A DNA stretch of 64,000 bases. Source: Daphnia carinata (lineage: Eukaryota; Arthropoda; Branchiopoda; Diplostraca; Daphniidae). Under the pieces are notes generated by a model. The model ran no database searches and was not told the DNA's origin. It worked only from the letters and a program-made list of their open reading frames with translations. The DNA lies in contig NC_081331.1 of the NCBI RefSeq assembly GCF_022539665.2, forward strand, positions 5,800,501-5,864,500. The letters run 5' to 3'. The translations under genes and the position numbers were made by a program. This document shows, piece by piece, positions 34,633 to 47,400 of this stretch. Positions within the stretch are counted from its first letter, which is position 1. Each line of letters begins with the position of its first letter.

Positions 34633-35656
34633 TCTGAGTTCTTCGAAGATACTCCGTTCACTTTTTTTTTCAGATGTACTAAAGCACTATTCGGTGTAGA
34701 CTACGTGACACAGTGTTTAATAAGTAGCCTGATTCTGTCCTAGCCGTTCTTCAACCACTAGTTGTGCCGGCCAACTGAACATCGTCTAATATCAGAGATA
34801 TCTACGCATTTGTTTAAAACTTATCTGCGATTAGTCGTTCGCTTTACTATCAGTGTATTGCACAATACGTTATAGCAGTTCTTAACAGATAGATAATAGA
34901 AAAGCATCTCCTGGTCGCGATTATAATTTCCAGCAAATAGCTGGTATTATTAACCATTTTGATTTAAGTTGCATTCTCCAAGCAAAGCTCGAACTCGCGA
35001 CCTCCAACTATGCGCTAACCAACTATGCCACTAGAGATGTTATATAGCTACGCACTAAAAAAATACTACTAGATGCTTTTACGAGTTAGAATGATGAGAT
35101 TAGATACGCCAAAAGGACGCCTTGCCTTGTCGCCTAGGTCAGTGGGGCTGAACCCAATCGAAATAAGAAATTCATGCTTAGAACCTAGGCTTACAAGAAC
35201 GAATTCAATTGCTCATTCGAGGTTTTTTTGCAAATATCTATCCTGATTGTTCTGCTCTTCTCTACCTTTTCCTGTTTGATATTTTCCTAGTTAACAGTTG
35301 GTTAATGTATGAAATTTTCCCTTACCTAAACGAACTTTACTCTCGGTTGCGGTGTTGCATTTCCTGGCAAAGCGTTCCGCCGCTAGTAACAGCAGCAACT
35401 AGCACATCGCTTTGCCCTATCACATGTATGTGCCGTATCGCCATCAATCCTCTTAAATATCGAAACTTCATAAAGCTCTGACGAAGATATAGCAACAAAT
35501 GGCAACAACAAGCATGTAAAGATAAAGAAACTGAAGTTACTCAAGTACAATTGATTTATATTTTTACATTTTAAGTAGACACTATTTGGCTATGGTAAAT
35601 TTGTCACTAACGTTTCAACGCAAATTGTGTCTTAACAACATGAAAATTCGAAAACA
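34633..35656. other. 5' flank of copy E and end of the array
   Basis: The array-type flank continues to about 35,500: exon 1 leader, tRNA-like remnant at 34,974-35,037, and segment GCTTACAAGAACGAATTCAA. The remainder before the transporter gene is AT-rich and shows no gene. Confidence 0.5.
34974..35037 (-). pseudogene. tRNA-like sequence lacking the anticodon arm
   Basis: On the minus strand the 7-base ends TCTCTAG and TTGGAGA still pair (two G-U pairs). A-box-like TGGCATAGTTGGTTAGCGC and B-box-like GAGTTCGAGC are present. The anticodon arm and intron of tRNA-Ile(UAU) are replaced by a short ATAGTTGGAGGTC. The product could fold but has no anticodon, so it is a pseudogene or a pol III-type element. 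Confidence 0.6.
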
Positions 35657-37996
35657 TTAGCAAGTTGTTCCATACGTTTGAGTAGATTCGTCGTCTTGGA
35701 TAAGCCGTTCGCGTTCATCGTTGATGCCGATGGTTATGGAAGCCGTTTTCCCAATTTGCACAACATTGGAATCGGTTTCTTTCGGCAACAATGGCGGGGA
35801 CTGGGTAGACGAGGTTGTTTTTGACCGAGAGGCGGAAAACGTTACGTAGACTAGCAATACGAGAGCGACGGCCAAATTCAGTAATCCGATAGCTGTTATC
35901 GCGAGGGGGAAGTTATACACGTCAACTAGAATGCTGCCAATGTACGGACCTAAAACCTCCCTGTGCAAAACATAATAAAGAAAACCAACAACAATTTTAG
36001 GTTGACGTAACCTAAAAGATTTCATTTTTCTTTGTGCTTACCCTAAAGAATACATTGACGCCCACAAACCTGCAATCACGCTATATGTACTCATTTCCGT
36101 CTCACAACCTACTTGCCTGAATATTCATCGCAAAAAAATGTCAATATGCAACGTAAATTAGTAATCATTGTTTTTAACGTTACACTGCATGTTGAAGTAA
36201 AGCTTGGTATGTTGGTACATAAGCCAAGGCTACAAAAGTTCCAATCAGGACTAGGGATAAAATATTGAGCCATAACACACTGTAGGAGTGTAAATTGTAT
36301 AATTAGCAATATAAACGGATGTACTGTGCATTTGGTTCTATACTTAGGGATTTGTGGTAAGAGTGGAGATGGTCCAAGTAAAAGCAAGCCAATGGCAGTG
36401 ATTGATAACCCAATAATCATCATCATACTTCCGTGGTTATACTTGCTTACCAACCAGCCCCATATAGGACTTGAGATTGCTGAGCTGACTGAAGTGACAA
36501 GGAATAGCAGGCCAAGTTGCATTGGGCCCAACTGAAACTAAAGTACAGCAAATGACAAAGACGGCTTTAGCTGTGTACAATAAAATGGTGAAGCATGAAA
36601 CAAAACAAATAAACGTTCCTCCAGAAGAAATAACAAAACATTTATTACCTGTTCCATCCGAATAACTAGCGTGGGTTCTAAAAAACTCCACGCACATGAT
36701 GAAACAGCAATCACCACGCATATGATAGGAACAGTTGGCACTTTGAAAATTATGGCCAATACTTTAGTTCCAACGGGTTCTTTAGCATGACAATATTCTG
36801 TTTTTGGCAGAAAAATTATGCTGAACGGCAACGTCAGTAGCATTACAGAACCCATAACGTAGAAGGGAAGCTGTAATCCTCCCAATGTGAATAGAGATCC
36901 TAGAAGGAACGCAAATTAAAGCACAATGTATACAACATATAATATTTCAGATTTTTTTACCCCCCAAAAGAGGTCCAACAGAGAATCCCAAGCCAATAAA
37001 TGTCTCTAAAATTCCCTACATAGAAAAATTCATTAGATGCTTAAATTTTCATTGTAAGGGTAAGTGCTAATATTTACCATAATTATACTAATTTTATCAG
37101 GAAATAATTTGGCAACATAAGTGGTTCCTGCTGTAGAGAAAGCTGAAGCCCCAGCAGCTCCCAATCCTCTCACAACTAAACACAGGATGGTAAACTTTGT
37201 ATCATCCTTCACATGTTCGAGAGTTCCAAATAAGAGATTGCAACTCCCAAAAAGGAAAACTCCTAATGTTTTTGAAATACATAAACAAATAATGTCACCC
37301 AACTATACAGGTTACATTGCTGTTCACTTACACCATGTACTCACCTGATGTAAACATAAATTTTGGACCAATGGATGGTGTGATGTGACCAATGAAAGGA
37401 GAAGTACAAAACACTACTGCTGGATGAATACTGAAAATAAGACCTAAAAAAAAGTGGAATATAACACTGCTTACATAACTGAATATGAATATAATACCAT
37501 AAGTGCTGGTGGAAATATTGTGCAAAATGGCTATCTTGAATTAATTTGTGAATGACAAATGGAAGCCAAACTCATTACAGATACAAGCTGAAATTTTCCA
37601 AGTATTTACCTCATAAAAAAATGTAGAGAGCATGGCGATTGTGCAGAAGCAAACAAAATAGACAGTACATATAAGGGCAAGTGTCCATTTTTGGTATTGT
37701 TCTAGTTGCTTAAAAATTGCTCTATTTCTAGTAAGAATGAGGAATTTGTTTCTCATTTTCGTAACTTCTTCGTCTGAGTGCTTCAATCTTTTTTCATTGA
37801 GATTCGATACAGACATACATCTTGCTGTTTGTGCAATTTGTTTTTCCTGTGGGCGATGACATTCTTGGAAAGCATGATCTGTGATTTCGGTACCGCTGTC
37901 ATCAGTGAGTTTCAGATAGGGTAGCCCTGCTGGCGAAACAACAATCGTGTCACTCATTGTTGCAAAAAGAGGCTGGGGCGAACTTCTTCCAACCAT
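35657..37996 (-). CDS. SLC18B1-like MFS vesicular transporter (558 aa)
   Basis: I resolve ten exons on the minus strand: 37,996-37,610, 37,534-37,498, 37,443-37,345, 37,262-37,078, 37,015-36,961, 36,899-36,649, 36,531-36,344, 36,279-36,184, 36,116-36,042 and 35,960-35,657. They total 1,677 bases with an unbroken frame. A hydrophilic N terminus of about 100 residues is followed by about 12 hydrophobic segments. Recognisable parts are CTSPFIGHITPSIGPKFMFT, RGLGAAGASAFSTAGTTYVA, GFSVGPLLGG, LGPMQLGLLFLV, SPIWGWLVSKY and LGPYIGSILVDVY, all typical of the SLC18 (VMAT/VAChT) branch and closest to SLC18B1. Mammalian SLC18B1 is a vesicular polyamine transporter driven by proton exchange. The substrate here is inferred. 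The start is the first ATG (37,996) of an open frame. A second Met lies 13 residues in. The 37-base second exon is unusual but restores TYGLIFSIHPAVV. Confidence 0.82.
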
Positions 37997-38671
37997 TGTC
38001 ACTGACCATCAACACAGACAGATTCCACAATGTTTAAATTTTTCGCGCAGGGTTTTCCTTCGTGCCCAGCATTTTACCGACGTAAACAATTCCCTCCCCT
38101 TTCGAAAACTCACTAGCGCTCATGCGGTCAGCCGTTAAAGCTTTATGGATGGGGCGGATTACAGAATTTTGTTTTGTTTTGAAGACAAATGTTTGATATA
38201 TCGACACCCTAATTAAACTGAAATTTGTAAATCGAAGATCAATATTAAACTCAAGAAACCCATACCTTAGTAAATTATTTGCTAGTGCAGGGAAGTTGTA
38301 ATGCAAATGGCTAAATATTAACAGTTTAATAACTTGAACTAACTTGAACCCTTCCCACTCAAAGTTGTCCCCCTTCTTTTTTTTTTACTCCACTGTTCAT
38401 TTTCAGAAGCATTCGTCCTTGAAAATGGCGGATCTGTGACAATTTGATAAAAAGCCAATCCATATGATGTTGTATCCTTATCTTCTAAAACAAAGGCGTA
38501 GAAAATGAACTTCCAAGAAAAGAAAATCAAATTGGAGCAGCCTTAAACATTGTTTGTCATTATCCTACAGATCATAGCATTTTCGATTGGAACATTCTTT
38601 GGCCTGACGAGTGCCAAATTAAACTTTTGCAGAGTAACTAGAACTACTGTTCTTTTATGTAAAGTATAACG
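37997..38671. other. Intergenic, upstream of the transporter
   Basis: About 675 bases upstream of the SLC18B1-like start. I see no TATA box or gene. Small open frames on the minus strand show no recognisable domain. Confidence 0.3.
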
Positions 38672-38792
38672 TTCTCCAGGCGAGGCTCGAACTCGCGACC
38701 CCGGCATATCTAGGGTGAGATTTTTAATCTCATTAGCACAGTAAGTTACTGTCATATAAGTACCATGCGCTAACCAACTGCGCCACTGGAGA
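38672..38792 (-). tRNA. tRNA-Ile(UAU) with a long intron
   Basis: The minus strand folds as a standard tRNA. The acceptor stem is TCTCCAG with CTGGAGA, discriminator A. The D arm is GCGC-AGTTGGTTA-GCGC. The anticodon stem is TGGTA with TGCCG, loop CTTATAT with anticodon TAT. The T arm is GCGAG-TTCGAGC-CTCGC. An intron of about 47 bases follows the anticodon, starting GACAGTAACTT and ending near CCCTAGAT. Introns are typical for eukaryotic tRNA-Ile(UAU), and this one is longer than the roughly 20-base human example. A box and B box are intact. No long T run follows within about 20 bases of the 3' end. Confidence 0.9.
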
Positions 38793-39243
38793 ATGTTAGT
38801 TTGTTTCAAACCAGCAATGATAACAAATGTCCTACAAATACTTAATGCAAAAAATATGTGCTCCTATGGTTCTATCGTTTTCGATCGATTTGAATGTTGT
38901 TTGCTCCCGCCCTCGTATGCGTCACCTAGTGGCTAAGCGCAGATGTAAAGTAACCCACACCGCAGACGAATTTAGAAAATAACTCGCGTTTTCTGCTATT
39001 TCCTCTGACATTTTGTCAATGTTCGTACAAATTAGAAATATAAAACAAAATATCCACCGTGGAATTCTTCTCGGTAATTTTTGTTATTCTGGGGGCTGTT
39101 AAATTTTTTAACATTTTTAATATATCCCTCTTTTAGTAAAACCAAAATAGACTGTAAGTTCATCAAAAGCCGGGCCAACAGTTGGCTTGGGATAAGCGAC
39201 AGTTCATTCTGCACTTCCCAACCGTATTGATCGTGCAAATAAA
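38793..39243. other. Intergenic, upstream of the HAD phosphatase gene
   Basis: This 450-base AT-rich interval includes the 5' untranslated region of the phosphatase. No TATA box recognised. Confidence 0.3.
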
Positions 39244-41451
39244 ATGGGTCAGTTTCAACCTGTCACTCATGTCCTCTTTGATATGGATGGCTTGCTGCTA
39301 GGTAATATTCAAAATTCTTATTTTCAGTACTTTTGTCAAAATTGACCGGGAAAAACAGTTTTATTTCAGTAGATGAATAAATAACTTTTATGCACACTTA
39401 TGTAATACCCACAGCTTGTCTTGGGAAACATTTACGTGGTGATGGGTCACCTTGACTTCACCTTGAGTTATCCTTTGATCTTGCTGATCAAGTTCTGTGA
39501 CATACTTTACAAAAATTTTGCTACATTACATGTGATATTATAGACACAGAAGACCTGTACACAATAGCAACCCAAGAGATAGTGAGTCAGTATGGAAAGG
39601 ATTACACATGGGAAATCAAGACCACAGTTATGGGGTTTATCGGAAGGGATGTGGCGGTTGCCTTAGTGGAAAAAATGGAGCTTCCCATGACACCAGATGA
39701 GTATTTATTGGCGACAAGTGAAGTTCTGTGCAAGTTATTCCCCACTTGCAAGCTGTTACCAGGTCAGCCCCTGTTTCAGACAACCAAACTCAAGCACTGA
39801 ACTTAGTTCAATATCAATCAATACCATAAGATCTTTATTTTTTTACATGGGTAGATTTTAAGAATTTAAGTTTTTCAGATGCAACCGCAACCCAAGGATC
39901 TTAAATCACATTGGCCAGGATACGATTTCATTTTTGCCATAATTTTTATTGCATAGATACGGAAGCCTTGTACACAATCACCATACAGCAGATTGCTAAT
40001 CAATATGGCGGGAAAATTTTTACATGGGAAATGAAATCTAAGCTAATGGGGATGATGGGGCGAGAGGCAGCAGTCGCCATCATTGAAACATTAGATCTCC
40101 CAATCAAGCCAGAGGAATACATGAATTCTTCTCAACAAATAATGGCTAGGATGTTCCCGTCTTGTAAATTTTTACCAGGTCAGCCAAAACGAAAAAGGCG
40201 GGATCTTTTCAAGTTTCCGTTGTAGGCTTTGCGTACGTGGCACGTTGCCATAACTTGCATATTTTAAATTATTATTTGTTTCTCTTGATTCCACAAGCGG
40301 ACGCATGATTACAGTCCAAGGCCCTTAATAATTTATTTTTCATTTATTTTATTTATCAATTTATTTTATTTTTAGTTTCTCTCCCACTCCCTCACACGAA
40401 GCTAAAGCGGCGGTGTTGTTTGTTAAGGAGACCACTCAGAATTCCTTGGTCTGTGGTTTATTCTTGTCATGTGTGCGCCTGGTACTTAATATCATCGCAT
40501 CCCCGCTTCCATTAGATTCGGAAGATATTTACTCGCGGGCCATCCAAGAGGTATCCGACCGATACGGAGGCAAGACCTTCACCTGGGAGCTCAAAGTTCG
40601 CCAAATGGGACTGGTTTCGGCCGATTTAGCTGCGTTAATCGTCAAAGAACTAGAACTTCCCATTACGGCTGACGAGTATTTGGCCGAGGTGGGGCCGGTC
40701 AACGTTAGGCTATTTCCAAGCGCCAACTTGATGCCAGGTACTTGCATGACAAGACCATCGCATCCGGCAATCAGTGTGAGGGAGAACTGTAGCACCCATT
40801 TTCGTTCCTTTATTTTCTTTTCACTAAGAAACACAACTTTTTTTTATTGTAGATCAGTGCTTGAGTTTTTTTTAGTTCTTTATTTTATATCAGTTTTGGT
40901 TGTATGCATGTCGTTGTTGAATGCTTTTATTTTTTCATGCATAAACATCATTGTACTTGTATAACGAATAGGTGCAGAACGTCTTCTACGCCATTTGCAT
41001 TCGAAGGGCGTGCACATTGCACTAGCTACAAGCAGCAGCCGCGAGAATTACGAATTAAAAACAACCCACCATGGAAGTGTGTTTCAATTGTTTCAACATA
41101 TCGTAACTGGCAGCTCTGATCCAGAAGTCAAACGTGGCAAACCTGCGCCTGATATTTTCTTGATTTGCGCGTCTCGATTTCCCGAGCCGGCCCCACACCC
41201 ATCAAGCGTACGTTACTTCAACCTGTTTTCTGTTCATTTGTCTAATTCATATTTTTGAATCCGTTCATTGACAGTGTCTAGTATTTGAGGATGCTCCAAA
41301 CGGAGTGAAAGCCGCACGAGCAGCCGGTATGCAAGTAGTGATGGTACCGGATCCTCGTATGGATCCACTTTTGACTCAAGAAGCCACACTTGTGCTCAGA
41401 TCACTAGAAGACTTCAAACCGGAACTTTTTGGCCTGCCTGCCTATGATTAA
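39244..41451 (+). CDS. HAD phosphatase, pseudouridine-5'-phosphatase-like, with alternative exon 2
   Basis: Constitutive exons are 39,244-39,301, 40,972-41,207 and 41,275-41,451. One of three exon 2 versions (39,544-39,762, 39,957-40,178, 40,516-40,737) fits between them in phase 1/1. With a 222-base exon 2 the protein is 230 residues, the usual family length. HAD motif I is HVLFDMDG with both catalytic Asp residues. Motif II is ALATSSS, motif III the Lys in KRGKPAPD, and motif [14 protein letters not shown]. Exon 2 begins D(T/S)E and encodes most of the cap domain that selects substrate. The family (PUDP, GS1-like) removes phosphate from pseudouridine 5'-phosphate and related sugar phosphates in the cytosol. 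Including all three exon 2 copies would give a 376-residue protein with a triplicated cap, which is unlikely. AATAAA at 41,722-41,727 is a plausible poly(A) signal. Confidence 0.85.
39544..39762 (+). other. Alternative exon 2a of the HAD phosphatase
   Basis: This has 219 bases, acceptor TATTATAG and donor CCAG/GTCAGCC. It encodes [18 protein letters not shown] through [11 protein letters not shown]. Same phase and layout as 2b and 2c but one codon shorter in the middle. Confidence 0.8.
39957..40178 (+). other. Alternative exon 2b of the HAD phosphatase
   Basis: This has 222 bases, acceptor TTGCATAG and donor CCAG/GTCAGCC. It encodes [19 protein letters not shown] through [11 protein letters not shown]. 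Confidence 0.8.
40516..40737 (+). other. Alternative exon 2c of the HAD phosphatase
   Basis: This has 222 bases, acceptor TCCATTAG and donor CCAG/GTACTTG. It encodes [19 protein letters not shown] through [11 protein letters not shown]. It is the most diverged of the three, with GC-richer third positions. Confidence 0.8.
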
Positions 41452-44400
41452 AAAAAAAATCAAATGGGATACTTATAGGAAACAAATTGTTTGGTGAAGT
41501 GCAATGCTTTGATGTTTCACATGTCTCTTGTGGCTTTGTTTTTCTCCCTCGGCAACTGCCAAGGTTATGTAAAGTAGCATGGTTGTTCAATCCTTTTAAG
41601 TTGAGAGCACAAAATACACGTCTATTGGATCTCCTCACCCTTCGGTCGTACTATACTTCAGAATTTTAATATTTTGCCTTCAGACACATGTCCACTAGCA
41701 AATGATATTGTATTCCTGAGAAATAAAAATTGTAGAGCAACCATGTTATGACATTGTTCTGATTGCTAACAGTAGAGCCAATTGCTACAGCCAAGGAATC
41801 AGTTAAAAGCTCATTCACCTTTTTCAAAGAATCACAAGTTGGGAGGCATTGGAGTTCCAGAAAAAACGTATGCAATATAATGAAGCTTTATTTAGCGGTG
41901 GTGAAGGACGTGTAATTCTACGAACTGACCAAGACACTCGAGATATGCATGATATACAATGTCTTTGGTTTATATACTGTATATGCAAACGGTACGCGGA
42001 AACAAGCCAAATGTATGCAGTATGACAGGAATCTTGCAATGCACTTTATTATGGAGGACCATTCTTTTCAGATTCTTATCGAATTTTGTGTCCGCGCAAT
42101 TCAGCAAACACAAATATTCATAGAGCATTGTCGTGAATTGAAATCACGGAAGATATGAACGTCCAAATTCACCTTGGTCATTATTTTGGAACACAATCTT
42201 TGGAAACGATAAGCTTGGGCTTTGAAACTGGACTGCAATGCAACCTACAAATAGGAAAATAACGATATTCAAATTTTTTAAAATCATTCGCTGCTTTGAT
42301 GTGCTGTTTTGATTAGAAAGTAAGGCTTAATGATTTCAGAACTGGTTTCTCTTCATAAAATGACTTGCCATGTACGCCATACGATATCCAAATTCTCGGC
42401 TTCTATTTCCAGGTATTAAAAAGAAGATGATCAGCCTTTGAGTCTACTGTAAATGCCACGATCTCGTCAAGTGGGATTTTTCAATCAAATTATTATTGGG
42501 CAATAGCAAAAGGCCAATGCCTTAATGAATACGGTTGAATACATTTGCAATTCCAGACCTACATAGTTTTATTATTCACAAGCCACAACAATTGAATTGA
42601 GCTCCATAGAATTGGACAAGTATCCTTTTTTAGAATGGAACTTTTACCTCCGAATTACGACGAATCAGCCCAATACTTTCCAATGAAAACTTGTCCTTAC
42701 AAACGTAGAAGTTACGGGGCCGAATTAAACTTCATTCTCGTCATTTTACACGCGAATGTAAGACACCACTTGGCGCTTCATGGAATAGCAACATCTAAGT
42801 AAATGGAAATTTTTTAGGACTAATCGATTCAGAAAAAACTGGCATGTTTAGAAGCCATGGTTATCAAACCTGTATGTGAAAGACAATCTGACTGTTCGGC
42901 GAAACGCAATGTGTTACACATTTCAGCGTGGCGTCTGTCATTAGAGCAAATCCGCTTCGGAATTACCTCTAAATTATCGTGCAATTAAAACATTGATAAG
43001 GCTGTCTGGGTGTCCTCAGTTCTCTTTTTTTGTGTATGTGTCTACGGTGAAATTATCAATTAGGGACACCATTATGTCTAAGATTTAAAATGTCGCTCTC
43101 GTCTCCTCTGCTCCAATTCAACTGCTGCGCATATTATGTACGGTTAGTTCCTTATCCAGGTGAAGGTTGTATTCTTTTCTTCATTGCCATTTTCAGTATG
43201 ACGTTATTCAAGTTTGACTGGGCCGAATGCGCTTGCTTATAACGGGCCATCCACACGCTCACGATAATGGAAGAATCGTTCATACCCCTTTTCATGAAAA
43301 TACGGAGAAAAATGTATCGGGTCACGAGACCCATTGTGAAATCACGTCACGTGGCTATGGGGACAATGTACAGAGACTATTTATTACAAGATTAAATACA
43401 TGATTCAAAATCGGTTTGTACGAGTTTCCTTATGGTAATTTTTTTTTTTTTTTAAGATGGTGAAAAAAATTTTTAATGTTAACAATGAGTTAACAAAGGG
43501 CAGCGAGTTTTGTGTTCACCGTTATTCCAAGATGCTCAATGCCGGCATTAAGAATGCCACTTCATTCCAGGGGGAGAAAAAAAAAGACTGATTCCACGAA
43601 CAAATGGCGCAACCTGTTTGATGATGACAATGATGGAAGGGTTGCGTTTCTGCGTATGCCTTTTTGTGAATAAAAGCAATATCTATGGTCCTACAGTGAA
43701 TATATATGTAAATTCTAAATTGACGATGGTATCTACTGCTCTTTCGAGTATTTGTGGAGAACCTGCTAACCAGCCTCAATAAACGTCAGCTGCGCCTCGG
43801 GTTACGAATTCTTTTCTTTCTATTTTATCATTTGAATTTAAATATTGGTTGATTTTTTTGTTTCATACCAACTTCTTGATTCCTAGTGCAACCTAGTTGA
43901 CTGACGACTTTTTTTTTTTCTTGTTTCATAGATTAATTTCAATGTCAGCAAGAGGGGGAGGAAGTCAAACACGAAATAACAAAACACGTGTGATTTAAAA
44001 TAATAATAATAATGTGTATTTTTCACATACGAAGAAGAGGAAATAAATCTAAAAATGCGAAAGACTAATGAATAGGCAATCAAAATCTCCGGGGGCTTGC
44101 TGATGGGTTTACCGAGCAGCAATCAAGCGGATTACACGATGGCCTCATACAGGGAGATTTCGGTCATATTATGTTATACATAGGCTGCACTCGAACGATT
44201 GGTTATTGCCTGTTTGACCTACAAGAGCAATCATTATATTACTTGCCATCAGTTGGATAAGCTTTTGTTGTAGTGCAACATTCCGTCTATTGGTCCAGCA
44301 GCTTTCCCTTGTAAAGGAGGCATCTGCTATGCCGTGCGCAGCGGTCATTTTCTCGCCGCGTGTAACAGGTTTAAGGGGGAAAAAGAATGGCGTTGTGCCC

Positions 44401-47400
44401 GACAGCTTTCTTCATTTCCATTGGATATCATTAAGTCTATTTATTCACGGCATCAACTTGAATTATTTGATGAATACTTAACACGTACCGGCCGTTTGTT
44501 AACATCTATATTTTTTTACGATATCTTTAGTTACTTGATCAAGAGACCACTAGATGTCAGCAGAAGTATTTTGTAATTTTTTTTTTTTTTCGTTTATCTG
44601 GGCGAGTCCCAAATTTTCACGCGGGAGTGGGGTGGAAGGAGTGTATGGGGAGGAAAAAGAAAATTTATTTTTTCTTTTAGTTCTGTTCTTATATATATAT
44701 ACATTCTCATGGGTGGGTTGAGGGGTCTGTGTGTGTCTACAGTGCGCAACCACACGATAAGAACGTCACAGCGTGGCATGTTTTTATTTTGTGCTGTCGA
44801 ATTTCCCGGACACGCTGGGTCTGCGAGGGCATAAAAATATTTAAAAGGAAAAACAAAAAAACTGGTATCACAACATAAAAAAAAAAAAAGAGAGACAAAC
44901 AAAACAGCCTTACAGAAAAACTACGTCGCAATTTGAAACGTTCTAACCCCATTTTTTTTTCCCAAGACAAAAAACAAAAATGAACGCGGGCGTTTCAAAA
45001 ACGAACGGGAGAAAATCCCTGCCTCCCCCTTTTGCAACCGAGTCGCAGCAAAACGGGGCAACCGACGAAAACAAGATATATATTTCTAGGGCGAGATTGG
45101 AATGAGAGCGCGCGCCGAGAATATAAATATACCCACTCGCTCCCGCCCCGCGTCTGTCCGTCTCTCTCTTTAGCCATGTTATATCACCGAGCGGGCCAGA
45201 TATGCTGCGGGAGGAAAAAATTTGAAAAAAATAAAATAAAATAAGCAGGCCATGGGCCATCAGACCTCCTCCCTCATCTCTAGTTTCTCTCTTCAATCTC
45301 TATATACTCATATTATAAGCTCCTTTTTTTTTTCTAAATAAATCTAAAGGCCTAATGTATACAGAGAGAGTTCGTCGACACACCCCTCTCTCTGCTATAG
45401 ACATTTTATTTTTTTAATTTCTAAAAAAAATTTTCTTGTGTGGTCTGATGTGTGAGAGAGACGAGGCCAAACCCTCCCTTCTCTCTCTTTTCTCTCCTTC
45501 TCCCTCGTTTCTTTCTCTCTTTTTCTCTCTCTCTCTCTCTCTCTCTTCGTCTCTCTCCCGCAAACGAACAGAGTTGGGGCTGTTTTGGATGTTCACGCAC
45601 GATGACCTTCACCGCTTCACGTTCCGCTGGAGTCCTGGCTCGAGCGTTTAAACGCCCCAGGCCTCTCTCTCTCTTTTGTACTGGTGTTGTTGTTTCGAAC
45701 CCCTTTCGTTTCTATCTTATTCCTTTTTTTTCAAATTTTTTTTTTATTCCGAACGAAGCAACGCGCGTTCCCCGTTAATGAGTTTAAAGAGCGGGTGGGA
45801 TCAGGCGAGCGAGAGAAATAAAAAGAAGGAAAAGCGAAGAAGAGAGCCATTCATTCGCCCCTAACCACTTTTACATTCCTCGTATCAAACTCATTCAAGA
45901 GATAAAAATTACATCATCCCACATACACACACACACACACTGATGTGCCAGTGTGTGCTGGTTGCGGGACCACTAAGGAGGAAGACAACAACGCCTTTAG
46001 GCTGATTCGCTTTTTTCGTTCTTGGAAAACGAAAAACGAATGCCAAGAAGAACCTTAAAAAATAATAATAATAAAGGAGAGACAAACAAGAATTCGAATC
46101 AGAGACGAGGGTGAATAAACAGTCCTTTTTTTATATATATATTTGATTTGTTTTTTTTTTAATATCAAATGCATTTCTTTTTTTGAGGTCAAATAACAAG
46201 CGTCAGCTTGAATCGAGTCAAACGAGTTGACTAGGACGCATTTTCTCCCCGAAATTTTTAGTGCTATCGCAATCATTTCGAATGATGTGGAAAATACTCA
46301 GCAATTGACGATTTGATGACGTGATTTGTTTGTTTTTTTTGCGCTAAAATAATTGCATCATTTTAGCACGCGCACGCAAAATTTATTTTGAAAAAAAAAA
46401 CAAAAAAAACAAACATATTCTTTTAAAGCGATGGTTTGGGTACGAGGACTTTGTCGAATAAGCTTGCATTCAAATGAAGAGGAATATGTTCGCAATATAA
46501 ACACCGGCATCTCTTTGAAAAAAAAAAATATTTATTTGAATAAAAAAAAAAAAAAGAAAGACTTTTTCACGCGCAAAGAGGAGGAATGGAAGGACAAAGT
46601 CCAAACGTATAGCTCGTTCGGTTCGCTCTATACCATCAAAAGGAAAAAGTGTTTTCAGTGTACGTAACACCATTTGTCGGTTAAATTACAAACGAGAGCG
46701 AGAGAAAATGTGTATAGAAGAACATCACGACCAAAAGTGGTCGGCCCCTTGAAAAAAAAAATGGGACATAGTATACGAATAGGTTTTCTTCAAAAAAAAG
46801 AGCATTATTCTTTTCCTTTTTTTTTTTTAAATAGAAAAATACCTTCCCCTCAAACTGAGCGGTTGTATAATTTTCTCGACCAATTTTGTTTCTTCCTCTT
46901 TTTTCCCGCGCACCTCGTCCGTTCCACCCACTTTAAAAAGACACGGACGAAAAGAGAGCTAGAACAGAAAAAGAACTATTATTACTCCCTCTTTTTTTTC
47001 CTCAAGAAAAGAGGAACCGAGAACGTGAAGCAAAAGGGCTAGAGTCCCGAACGATGAACAATTCTTTGCCTACAATTGTATAATACACGTACTATACTCA
47101 ACCCAAAACTCCTCAAAAAAAAAACAAAACATAATATATAACGATGCGGGTTTTTCTCTTCTTTTTTGTCAAATGTATTACGCCAGGCTTTTTTTTTTTT
47201 ATTTTCTGTTCACTACGCGTTCAAAAAAACCCACCCCGGGTACACACCGTGAGCTGAAACATCATCAACAACCCAAAAAAAGGAAACCAACATGGCATAA
47301 AATACGTATATGTGTGTTTGAAAAGAGAAAAGCAGGCCGCCTTTGGAATTTATTAAAAGTTCGGCTGGTTTTATTCTTTTCGTCTACACACACACACACA

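Noticed and set aside
39544-40737. Single protein containing three cap segments in series
   Set aside because: The HAD fold places one cap insert after motif I, and each exon restarts with the same D(T/S)E. Mutual exclusion fits the family length far better, although it is not proven.
45414-45778. Overlapping frames of Ser/Leu or Arg/Glu repeats
   Set aside because: They are translations of a CT/GA microsatellite.
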